Positions 1 to 5,037 of a stretch of 5,564 nt of DNA are shown one piece after another (within the stretch, counting starts at the first letter, position 1; each line of letters begins with the position of its first letter). This DNA is from Pseudomonadota bacterium (lineage in GTDB: Bacteria; Pseudomonadota; Gammaproteobacteria; Burkholderiales; SCOH01): positions 1 through 5,564 of the forward strand of contig JAUPTR010000295.1 of NCBI GenBank assembly GCA_030917985.1. The letters run 5' to 3'. A model generated the notes under the pieces. The model was not told the DNA's origin. It saw only the letters and a list, made by a program, of their open reading frames with translations, and made no database searches. The translations under genes were made by a program, and so were the position numbers.

Positions 1-485
1 AAGCCCTTATCCAGTGCGGCTTGCAGCTTGGCCAGAAAGCGCTCTGGGCTTGCCTCAGCGGCCAGGTGGGTAATACCCATCACGCGCGGCAGGGCCAAGC
101 CTCGCAGAATTGGCGTATTCGCAGGCAGAATCGGCGCCACTTCAGTCGCCCCCGGCTGTTGCCAGGAAAACTGCTGGCCTTCGTGCGGATGGGGCTCGCC
201 GTCCCATTCGGTGATCTGGAAAAACTGCAGCCGAACCGTGGCATGCGGGTAGGTAAACACCTGCACCAGCCACGGACAGGCGGTTTTCACCTCAATCCCC
301 AACTCCTCGCGCAGCTCACGCACCAACGCCTGCTGCGGCGTTTCGCCCGGCTCGATCTTGCCACCGGGAAACTCCCAATAACCTTCATACACCTTGCCCG
401 GCGGCCGCGACGACAGAAAAAACTCACCATTCGGCCGCAGCAACACGCCCGCCACCACTTCAACGATTTTCACTGGATCAGTCAT
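1..485 (-). CDS. mutT: Nudix hydrolase, MutT type (8-oxo-dGTP diphosphatase-like), 3' end outside window
   Basis: The first 161 residues are visible and the gene continues past the left edge. A complete Nudix box (G-x5-E-x7-REUxEExGU) lies at residues 42-64: G42, E48, R56-E57, E60-E61, G63. It follows the usual WEFPGGK lead-in (37-43). This box binds the divalent metals for hydrolysing nucleoside diphosphate-linked substrates. By family analogy the role is clearing 8-oxo-dGTP from the nucleotide pool in the cytoplasm. After the catalytic domain (about 1-118), residues 120-161 (LPANTPILRGLALP, then MGITHLAAEASPERFLAKL) resemble the junction in proteins that carry a ThiE-like domain behind MutT, so the full protein is probably bifunctional in architecture. 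The start is the ATG at 483-485. It overlaps the end of the upstream ATPase gene by 8 nt and has no clear Shine-Dalgarno site, which points to translational coupling. The Nudix identity is secure; the exact substrate and the ThiE-like part are inferred. Confidence 0.93.
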   Translation of the reverse strand, partial: MTDPVKIVEVVAGVLLRPNGEFFLSSRPPGKVYEGYWEFPGGKIEPGETPQQALVRELREELGIEVKTACPWLVQVFTYPHATVRLQFFQITEWDGEPHPHEGQQFSWQQPGATEVAPILPANTPILRGLALPRVMGITHLAAEASPERFLAKLQAALDKG

Positions 486-1338
486 CACGCCCAGCCCAAT
501 CCCGTGCAAACTGCCAAGCCACACGACCACTGCGCATGCCGCGCGACAAGGACCAGTTCAATGCCTCGCGTTCCACCTCCGGCGCGTCCGGGTCACAGGC
601 AAAATGCCGCAGCCAGTGGCGCACCGCAGCCAGGTATTGATTCTGGTCGAACGGATAAAACGACACCCACAGGCCGAAGCGTTCCGACAGCGATACTTTT
701 TCCTCAATCGCCTCGGCCGGGTGGATTTCTTCGCCAACGTGGCGGGTGCCGGCGTTTTCGTGAAAATACTCGGGCAACAAATGGCGGCGGTTGGAGGTGG
801 CGTAGATCAACACGTTATCGGTAGCAGCGGCAATCGAACCATCCAGCGCCACTTTCAGCGCCTTGTAGGCGACATCACCTTCGTCAAACGACAAATCATC
901 ACAAAACACCACAAAACGCTCCGGCCGATGCGCCACTCTTTCGACGATATCCGGCAGATCGACCAGACGCTCCTTCTCTACCTCGATCAGGCGTAAGCCC
1001 TGCGGCGCGAAGCGATTCAGCACCGCTTTCACCAGCGACGATTTGCCCGTGCCGCGTGCGCCGGTCAGCAACACGTTATTGGCCGGTTTACCCGCGATGA
1101 ACTGGCGCGTATTGCGCTCGATCGCCTGCTTTTGCATATCCACATTATGCAGATCACTCAAGGCGATGTGATGCACGTGCCGCACCGGCTCCAGATAACC
1201 GTGACCGTTGCGGATACGCCAGCGAAACGCCACCGCAGCGTTCCAGTCCGGTTCGCGTGGCGGCAGCGGTGGAAAATATTGATCGAGCCGGTCGAGCAGC
1301 GTGGCGGCTCGCTGAGCTAACAGATCGAGGGGGGACAT
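478..1338 (-). CDS. DUF815-type AAA+ ATP-binding protein
   Basis: This is a 286-residue predicted cytoplasmic P-loop ATPase. The Walker A motif is GARGTGKS (93-100), preceded by the ANNVLLT strand. Walker B is VVFCDDLSF (143-151). A sensor-1-like strand LIYATSNRRHLLPE (177-190) follows, and a conserved-looking block around EEKVSLSERFGLWVSFYPF (212-230) sits where the lid begins. A C-terminal helix with GRVAWQFARD (271-280) could carry the sensor-2 arginine. From memory these blocks match the DUF815 family of AAA ATPases, whose cellular role is not established. The gene lies directly upstream of the Nudix gene and overlaps it by 8 nt, an order I know from Betaproteobacteria, where argJ, yacG, zapD and coaE are often close by. 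The ATG at 1338 has only a poor Shine-Dalgarno site, but the N-terminal sequence from there looks family-like. No strong promoter is visible upstream on this strand. Confidence 0.9.
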   Translation of the reverse strand: MSPLDLLAQRAATLLDRLDQYFPPLPPREPDWNAAVAFRWRIRNGHGYLEPVRHVHHIALSDLHNVDMQKQAIERNTRQFIAGKPANNVLLTGARGTGKSSLVKAVLNRFAPQGLRLIEVEKERLVDLPDIVERVAHRPERFVVFCDDLSFDEGDVAYKALKVALDGSIAAATDNVLIYATSNRRHLLPEYFHENAGTRHVGEEIHPAEAIEEKVSLSERFGLWVSFYPFDQNQYLAAVRHWLRHFACDPDAPEVEREALNWSLSRGMRSGRVAWQFARDWAGRDD

Positions 1339-1401
1339 GAGGAACCCAATCAGAAAAATACGTTCATAAATGAAAGACTTGCCGAAAAACCGGCCAGTCG
1401 G

Positions 1402-1421
1402 GTGTTACCAAGGCGTAACAC
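1402..1421. promoter_or_regulatory. Perfect inverted repeat, candidate operator
   Basis: The sequence GTGTTACCAAGGCGTAACAC has 7-bp perfect arms (GTGTTAC / GTAACAC) around a 6-nt spacer. It lies between two divergent genes, the ATPase on the minus strand and the 51-codon ORF on the plus strand. It covers the region where a -35 element would sit for the TATAAA box at 1430. There is no T-run, so it is not a terminator. Its size and symmetry fit a binding site for a dimeric repressor or activator, for example of the TetR or GntR type. I cannot name the regulator. The symmetry is seen; the function is inferred. Confidence 0.5.
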
Positions 1422-1436
1422 AGTTGCGCTATAAAT
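1405..1436 (+). promoter_or_regulatory. Possible promoter of the 51-codon ORF
   Basis: A CTATAAAT box (1429-1436, -10 core TATAAA at 1430-1435) lies 53 nt before the start codon of the small ORF. The best -35 candidate, TTACCA at 1405-1410, is weak and sits 19 nt away, inside the inverted repeat. A good -10 without a good -35 fits a promoter that needs an activator or uses a sigma-S type factor. The leader would be about 45-50 nt. Confidence 0.4.
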
Positions 1437-1488
1437 TAAGTGCTAGCGGAATTTCCCGCAACGCCCTTCAAGTGAAAAGGAGAGCCAA

Positions 1489-1644
1489 ATGGCTATTTAT
1501 TTCCTCGAAGGCCTGGTGAGCACCGTCAACGATGCGATCGCCCCTTTCGCTCACCTGGCCCGCAAACTTGGTCGCATACTAAAGCATCTGCTACACCCGG
1601 CACGCCGTAATGCCACCGCAGCCAATGTTGAACCTTTCCGTTAG
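1489..1644 (+). CDS. Small hypothetical protein, 51 residues, basic amphipathic
   Basis: This short ORF has a near-consensus Shine-Dalgarno site, AAGGAG at 1477-1482, 6 nt before the ATG. It is preceded by a TATAAAT box and an inverted repeat and followed by hairpins, so it has the layout of a complete transcription unit. I do not recognise the protein. The first part (MAIYFLEGLVSTVNDAIAPF) is hydrophobic with a few acidic residues. The middle (AHLARKLGRILKHLLHPARR, 21-40) could form a basic amphipathic helix with leucine/isoleucine on one face and K/R/H on the other. The tail (41-51) is polar. There is no classical signal peptide because the positive charges follow the hydrophobic part. Peripheral membrane association or a small regulatory role is possible. 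No function can be assigned. Confidence 0.62.
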   Translation: MAIYFLEGLVSTVNDAIAPFAHLARKLGRILKHLLHPARRNATAANVEPFR

Positions 1645-1660
1645 CGTGCCCAACTGGCCC

Positions 1661-1675
1661 GATTCGCAACGAATC
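1661..1675. repeat. Short hairpin downstream of the 51-codon ORF
   Basis: GATTCG-CAA-CGAATC forms a perfect 6-bp stem with a 3-nt loop, 16 nt after the stop codon of the small ORF. No T-tract follows, so it is more likely a 3'-UTR structure than a terminator by itself. A second hairpin with the same CAA loop occurs at 1757-1769. Confidence 0.4.
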
Positions 1676-1691
1676 AACAGCAGGCTAACGC

Positions 1692-1819
1692 AAGGGGGAA
1701 CCCCCCGAACCCAATAAGCAACAACCCCGCAATGCGGGGTTGTTGCTTATTGGGTTCGACGCAACGTCGTGCCGGAACAGCGCTGCAGCACCACAATGGG
1801 CACATCATGGTTCCCCCTT
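1692..1819. repeat. 11-bp inverted repeat pair bounding a 128-bp segment
   Basis: AAGGGGGAACC at 1692-1702 is exactly repeated as its reverse complement GGTTCCCCCTT at 1809-1819. The bounded segment contains the 25-bp-arm palindrome at 1706-1758 and a 5-bp hairpin at 1757-1769, and has no credible ORF. No obvious target-site duplication is seen just outside the arms. It could be a small non-autonomous mobile element, a structured RNA, or chance symmetry helped by the G/C runs. Confidence 0.35.
1706..1758. terminator. Perfect 25-bp stem, 3-nt loop; probable bidirectional terminator
   Basis: The two arms (1706-1730 and 1734-1758) are perfectly complementary around the loop AAT (1731-1733). The core is a GC-rich stem, AACCCCGC / GCGGGGTT. 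It is followed on the plus strand by the T-rich stretch GTTGCTTATT and preceded by its A-rich complement, so either strand can give a stem with a U-rich tail. It lies 61 nt after the stop of the 51-codon ORF and would end that transcript. On the minus strand it would stop any transcript arriving from the right. The outer part (CGAACCCAATAAGC) makes the stem far longer than termination needs. Confidence 0.7.
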
Positions 1820-1856
1820 TGCAACAAGCTCACTCCCGCTACTGGATGGACAGCTT

Positions 1857-1884
1857 TTGTCTGCCCCAGATGAAGCGTTATGAT
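1857..1884 (+). promoter_or_regulatory. Likely sigma-70 promoter of the araC-type gene and trmO
   Basis: TTGTCT (1857-1862) and TATGAT (1879-1884) are separated by 16 nt and match the -35 and -10 consensus at 4 and 5 of 6 positions. Transcription would start near 1891, giving a leader of about 125 nt before the regulator gene. This is the best-scoring promoter I can find by eye in the 1759-2017 gap. Confidence 0.45.
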
Positions 1885-1885
1885 T

Positions 1886-1910
1886 CGGCCTGCTGCCGGG
1901 TCGGTTTTTT
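1886..1910 (+). terminator. Weak hairpin followed by six T residues
   Basis: CGGCC (1886-1890) can pair with GGTCG (1899-1903), including one G-U pair, over an 8-nt loop. TTTTTT follows at 1905-1910. It has the outline of an intrinsic terminator, but the stem is short. It also starts right at the predicted start site of the preceding promoter, so only read-through from further upstream would form it. It could insulate the regulator gene from the unit to its left. Confidence 0.25.
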
Positions 1911-2017
1911 GCCTCGATTGATGGTCTATTGAATGTTTGCATGCAGGACCCGACACTCAGCAGCCTGTCGCGCATTTTTCCCCTGCGTTGTCCTGACATA
2001 TCCTGGAGATCGGCTGG

Positions 2018-3040
2018 ATGAACAGCCCCGAAGAAAAAACCGTTGCCGTCGGCTGGGTGCGCGCCATTGTCGCAGCAGCCGAAAAAGGCGGCGCCGACCA
2101 CGACGGATTGCTGGCACAGGCCGGCCTCTCCAGTCTTCCTGCCGACCCGCTGGCCCGTATTCCGCTGGATGGTGTGGTACGGCTTTGGCGTGCGGCGGTG
2201 GCGCTGACTGAAGACCAAAGCTTCGGCCTGCACATGGGGCATGCAGTAGAGCCCGGCTCCTTCAACGTGGTTGCGTATACCTTGCTTTCCAGCGCATCGC
2301 TGCGCGAAGCGCTTGGACACATGCAGCAGTTTCAACGCCTGATCTCCGATGGCGCGCGCCTGCAACTGGTGGAACAGAACGGCTTTGCCTGGCTGGTGTA
2401 TCACCCGGTGGAAGCCACCTTGCCGTTCTCGCCACAGCAGGTAGAGGCAGTGCTGGCGTGTGCCGTGCGCCTGGGCAAATGGATTGTTGGCACGGAGTTT
2501 CAGCCACAACGCGTTTGTCTGACTCATGTACAGATTGGTGCGCTGACGGAATATCGGCGGGTGCTGGACGGCGAGCCGGAATTCCAGGCGCCTTTTAATG
2601 CGCTAGGACTGCCCTCGGCGCTGCTCGACAAGCCACTGCCGGCGCGCAATCCCGAGCTGTGTCAGCTGCACGGGTCGCTGGCGCGACGCCAGCTCAGCTC
2701 GCTCACCAACGCAATCAGCTGGAAGCAGCGTGTGGCAACCGTATTGCCACACTTGCTGGCGCAAGGCACGCTACAGAAAGAACAAGTGGCCACCATGCTT
2801 GGTATCACGCCAAGGGTTTTACAAAATCGTCTGGCCGAAGAAGGCAGCAGTTACTTGGCACAACTGGATGAGGTACGCCATCGGCTGGCACTGGAATACA
2901 TCGCAGACCCGCTGCTGACGCTGGGGCAGATTGCGGTACTGCTCAATTTCTCGGATGCCAGCGCCTTTTACCGTGCCTTCCGCCGCTGGACCGGCAAAGT
3001 GCCGGGTGAATACCGGCAACAATTGCAGAAATCCTCATGA
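2018..3040 (+). CDS. AraC-family transcriptional regulator with arabinose-binding-type N-terminal domain
   Basis: This 340-residue DNA-binding regulator has two parts. Residues about 15-210 have the pattern of the AraC 'arabinose-binding' ligand domain (PF12625 type), with the motif SFGLHMGHAVEPGSFNVVAY (68-87) and a following LREALGHMQQFQRLISDGA stretch. Residues about 235-335 are the two-helix-turn-helix DNA-binding domain. The first HTH is around KEQVATMLGITPRVLQNRLA (254-273). The second is around TLGQIAVLLNFSDASAFYRA (301-320), closing with FRRWTGKVPGEYR (321-333), the C-terminal AraC/XylS signature. Length is normal for the subfamily. The ATG is preceded by GGAG at 2005-2008, 9 nt away. 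Its stop overlaps the trmO start by 4 nt. The ligand and targets are unknown. Members of this subfamily such as OruR sense small metabolites, but nothing here points to a particular one. Confidence 0.93.
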   Translation: MNSPEEKTVAVGWVRAIVAAAEKGGADHDGLLAQAGLSSLPADPLARIPLDGVVRLWRAAVALTEDQSFGLHMGHAVEPGSFNVVAYTLLSSASLREALGHMQQFQRLISDGARLQLVEQNGFAWLVYHPVEATLPFSPQQVEAVLACAVRLGKWIVGTEFQPQRVCLTHVQIGALTEYRRVLDGEPEFQAPFNALGLPSALLDKPLPARNPELCQLHGSLARRQLSSLTNAISWKQRVATVLPHLLAQGTLQKEQVATMLGITPRVLQNRLAEEGSSYLAQLDEVRHRLALEYIADPLLTLGQIAVLLNFSDASAFYRAFRRWTGKVPGEYRQQLQKSS

Positions 3041-3738
3041 ATATCGAACCCATCGGCATCATCCACTCCTGCTTCAAGGAGAAATTCGGCATCCCGCGCC
3101 AGCCCGGTCTGGTGGATGCGGCAGAAGCCACGCTACAACTGCTGCCGCCATACAATCGTGCCGAAGCGGTGCGCGGACTGGAAGGCTTCTCGCATGTCTG
3201 GCTGATTTTCGGCTTTCATGCCACCGCCGAACAAGGCTGGCGGCCTACCGTGCGTCCGCCGCGGCTGGGAGGCAACGCACGGGTGGGGGTATTTGCCAGC
3301 CGCTCTACCTTCCGCCCCAATCCACTCGGTTTGTCGGTGGTGCGGCTGACGGGTATTGATTGCAGTGGCGGTGTCGTATTGAAACTGGCGGGTGTGGATT
3401 TGCTGGATCAAACGCCGATTTTCGATATCAAGCCTTATCTGCCCTACGCTGACGCCCTGCCCAACGCAGAAGGTGGCTTCGCCCCGGAAAATCCAGAATC
3501 GGCGGTCATAGTCTCATTCAGCGCCACGGCCGAACGGCAACTGGCAAGCCTGGCCACGGAAAGACCGCGTCTGCGCCAGCTGATTTGCGAACTGCTGGCA
3601 TACGACCCGCGCCCGGCTTACCGCGGCGACAACGATGCCAGCCGCGATTACGGCGTCAAACTCCATGATCTGGATGTGCGCTGGCGAATGAGTGGCGATA
3701 GAGCAGAAGTGACGGCGCTTGTACCGTCAGGCGCCTAG
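3037..3738 (+). CDS. trmO: tRNA (N6-threonylcarbamoyladenosine(37)-N6)-methyltransferase TrmO
   Basis: This 233-residue protein is close in length and sequence to E. coli TrmO (YaeB/TsaA, about 235 residues). Family blocks are seen in order: IGIIHSCFKEKFGIPRQPGL (6-25), AVRGLEGFSHVWLIFGF (44-60), GWRPTVRPPRLGGNARVGVF (67-86), ASRSTFRPNPLGLSVVRL (87-104), DIKPYLPYADALP (130-142) and AYDPRPAYR (188-196). TrmO uses S-adenosylmethionine to methylate N6 of t6A at position 37 of threonine tRNA (m6t6A), which slightly improves decoding. It acts in the cytoplasm and has an unusual beta-barrel fold rather than the Rossmann methyltransferase fold. The start is the ATG at 3037 inside the ATGA overlap with the regulator gene. 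No good Shine-Dalgarno site precedes it, so translation probably depends on coupling. No clear terminator follows. Confidence 0.96.
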   Translation: MNIEPIGIIHSCFKEKFGIPRQPGLVDAAEATLQLLPPYNRAEAVRGLEGFSHVWLIFGFHATAEQGWRPTVRPPRLGGNARVGVFASRSTFRPNPLGLSVVRLTGIDCSGGVVLKLAGVDLLDQTPIFDIKPYLPYADALPNAEGGFAPENPESAVIVSFSATAERQLASLATERPRLRQLICELLAYDPRPAYRGDNDASRDYGVKLHDLDVRWRMSGDRAEVTALVPSGA

Positions 3739-3837
3739 AAAGACACTGCCTTTTGACTGCGCAGGCGAATTACTGCGTCGCACGGAGCTCGAAAGCCCGC
3801 CTATCCTCATCATATGCCTCGCTTGACCAAGCCACTT

Positions 3838-3851
3838 GGCGGCTTGCCGCC
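3838..3851. repeat. Small GC hairpin in the gap between convergent trmO and the 164-codon gene
   Basis: GGCGG-CTTG-CCGCC is a perfect 5-bp stem with a 4-nt loop. It lies in the 191-nt gap between trmO and the convergent minus-strand gene. No T-run follows on either strand, so it is at best a weak or Rho-assisted stop signal. The rest of this gap holds short open stretches on both strands, without ribosome binding sites at a usable distance. Confidence 0.3.
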
Positions 3852-3929
3852 CAGAGGAATGGCCATTCAGCGCTTTGCGCGTCGGGCTCCTTGCGCTTCA
3901 CCCCGCTCGTCGAATAAATCAGCGCGTCC

Positions 3930-4424
3930 CTAGATATCGCCCGGCTGATTTCCCTGACTCACATCGCGATAGATCTCCAGTGTTTCCTTGGCTTGTCGCG
4001 CAGTAGCCACAGTCAACGCAAATTCGTCAACTTGCGGGTTCTCGCTGGCGGCAGCGATCACCAATAACCGTGCACTCTCCCGTTCCGGGTCATCGTTACC
4101 AATGCCATTGGTGGGAGGATTGCTGCTGATATCACTGTAAATATCGAGCATCTGCTGTGCCATGTAAACCGACTCTGCGGCAGCGTCCACCTGCGGATTG
4201 TCAGAAAGCGCAGCCACGGCCACCGGCGATTCTGTAACCGCGCGTGCCGCCAGCAGCCGTTTACCTTCATCGGAAATATCGACAATCGTAGATGGCGGCG
4301 GATCAGTTGGCAGCTCTGCGGGCAGCTGGCTGGCTTCCTCCGTCTGTTGTGGGGCGGGCGCCTGCACCTGGCGGAGGTCTTGTGCGGGGTTCAGCAAAGG
4401 GGCACCGGAAATCGGGGATAACAT
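3930..4424 (-). CDS. Hypothetical protein, 164 residues, with internal duplication
   Basis: I do not recognise this protein. The start is the ATG at 4424 because AAGGAGG (4433-4439) precedes it by 8 nt; a longer reading from 4481 is in frame but has no ribosome binding site. Residues 1-45 are proline- and glutamine-rich and probably disordered. STIVDISDEGKRLLAAR (45-61) follows. Then come two related segments: residues 67-100 (AVAALSDNPQVD, then LDIYSDIS) and 119-156 (RLLVIAAASENPQVD, then LEIYRDVS). Both share the pattern S-x-NPQVD, a helix with V-x-x-A-x-Q, and L-x-IY-x-D-x-S. A polar linker (101-118) joins them. There is no signal peptide or membrane segment, so it is probably cytoplasmic. 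It is the last of three minus-strand small-protein genes, 116 nt after the 78-codon one, and may be co-transcribed with them. A real protein is likely; the function is unknown. Confidence 0.8.
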   Translation of the reverse strand: MLSPISGAPLLNPAQDLRQVQAPAPQQTEEASQLPAELPTDPPPSTIVDISDEGKRLLAARAVTESPVAVAALSDNPQVDAAAESVYMAQQMLDIYSDISSNPPTNGIGNDDPERESARLLVIAAASENPQVDEFALTVATARQAKETLEIYRDVSQGNQPGDI

Positions 4425-4540
4425 GATGACGTCCTCCTTGTACAGCCAATGTTCAAACACTTGACGTGCTGAAGCGCTCATCCGCAGTTAACGCCCGGAG
4501 GCATGTCGGCTGGCGCGTGCTCCGGCGCCCGCTACCGGGG

Positions 4541-4777
4541 TCAGCCTTGCGCTTCCTCTTCTTCGTCGCCGCGCGGCACGTCGTCACTGGCGAGGGGGGC
4601 TGAATCGTCTGCAGCAACCTCCTCGATAGCATCGCTGATGCGCTCGCGCAGCGATTCAAACGAATCACCAACGACTTCGGCAGCATGGCCGACCATTTCC
4701 GATGCGGAATCGACCAGCGACTGCCCGGCTTCCGACAAATCTTCCACCAACTGTTTGGTTTGTTCGACGATACTCAT
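4541..4777 (-). CDS. Small acidic hypothetical protein, 78 residues, mostly helical
   Basis: AAGGAG lies 6 nt before the ATG, a near-ideal ribosome binding site. Residues 1-55 have regularly spaced V/L/I/A/F residues among E, D, S and Q (for example VEQTKQLVEDLSEAG and ESLRERISDAIEEV), as expected of one or two amphipathic helices. Residues 56-78 are a disordered, strongly acidic tail (DDSAP, then DEEEE at 71-75). It has no cysteine, no signal peptide and no membrane segment. The composition recalls phasin-like or other small helical stress proteins, but I see no family signature and assign no function. It lies between the 47-codon gene upstream (99 nt) and the 164-codon gene downstream (116 nt) on the same strand. 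Confidence 0.72.
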   Translation of the reverse strand: MSIVEQTKQLVEDLSEAGQSLVDSASEMVGHAAEVVGDSFESLRERISDAIEEVAADDSAPLASDDVPRGDEEEEAQG

Positions 4778-4803
4778 GGCCTGCTCCTTAAAAAATTGAG
4801 TAC

Positions 4804-4819
4804 GGCTGCAAAGGCAGCC
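4804..4819 (-). promoter_or_regulatory. Hairpin in the leader of the 78-codon gene
   Basis: On the minus strand GGCTGC-CTTT-GCAGCC forms a perfect 6-bp stem with a 4-nt loop. Eight nucleotides later comes TTTTTT, directly before the AAGGAG ribosome binding site. The T-run is too far from the stem for a standard terminator. It could be a leader structure that affects translation or partly stops read-through from the 47-codon gene. Confidence 0.35.
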
Positions 4820-4876
4820 AAGAACAGGCTAACAGCCCGCTGTGTCGTTTTTGCGACGACCGCAGGTCAATTCGGT

Positions 4877-5020
4877 TTAACGCGGTGTTTTTCGCCGGTC
4901 AGGGTGCTTGCGGCGCTCGCTCTTGGTGTAAATTACCGTCGGCCAAGGGCTGCGGCGTTCTCCGTGACGACGATCATCTTTGGGCTGATGGCCAGAGGGC
5001 AGTTCCCAGATACGGGTCAT
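4877..5020 (-). CDS. Small basic hypothetical protein, 47 residues, arginine-pair rich
   Basis: This short ORF starts at the ATG at 5020, with AAGGAG (5027-5032) 6 nt upstream and a CTATAAAT box (5058-5065) about 40 nt upstream, so it has the signals of an expressed gene. The protein is very basic, with four arginine pairs in a near mirror arrangement: DRRHGERR (16-23) and ERRKHPDRR (35-43), separated by SPWPTVIYTK. There is no signal peptide or membrane segment. Such a composition suggests contact with nucleic acid or with an acidic partner; the acidic 78-residue product of the next gene is an obvious candidate partner, which is only speculation. I do not recognise a family. Confidence 0.6.
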   Translation of the reverse strand: MTRIWELPSGHQPKDDRRHGERRSPWPTVIYTKSERRKHPDRRKTPR

Positions 5021-5037
5021 GATTGACTCCTTCGGGT

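Noticed and set aside
21..996. Long plus-strand open frames (267 and 200 codons) across the left part
   Set aside because: They lie antisense to the Nudix and ATPase genes, whose protein motifs are clear. Their translations are rich in R, P, H and Q with no domain and no ribosome binding site.
1674..1808. 44-codon minus-strand ORF starting MMCPLWCC, with a G-run upstream (AAAGGGGG)
   Set aside because: It reads straight through the perfect palindrome, and the G-run is one arm of the inverted repeat rather than a proper Shine-Dalgarno site. The composition looks random. Conservation in relatives could revive it.
1805..2527. 240-codon minus-strand open frame opposite the AraC gene
   Set aside because: It overlaps the N-terminal half of a well-supported AraC regulator and has no recognisable motif or Shine-Dalgarno site.
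3859..3933. 24-codon plus-strand ORF after GAGGA
   Set aside because: The purine run touches the ATG directly, too close to act as a ribosome binding site, and the ORF is very short.
4425..4481. 19-codon N-terminal extension of the 164-residue protein (ATG at 4481)
   Set aside because: It has no ribosome binding site, while the internal ATG at 4424 has AAGGAGG at 8 nt.
4685..5026. 113-codon plus-strand open frame with some hydrophobic stretches
   Set aside because: It is antisense to two ORFs that have strong ribosome binding sites, has none itself, and shows no family signature.
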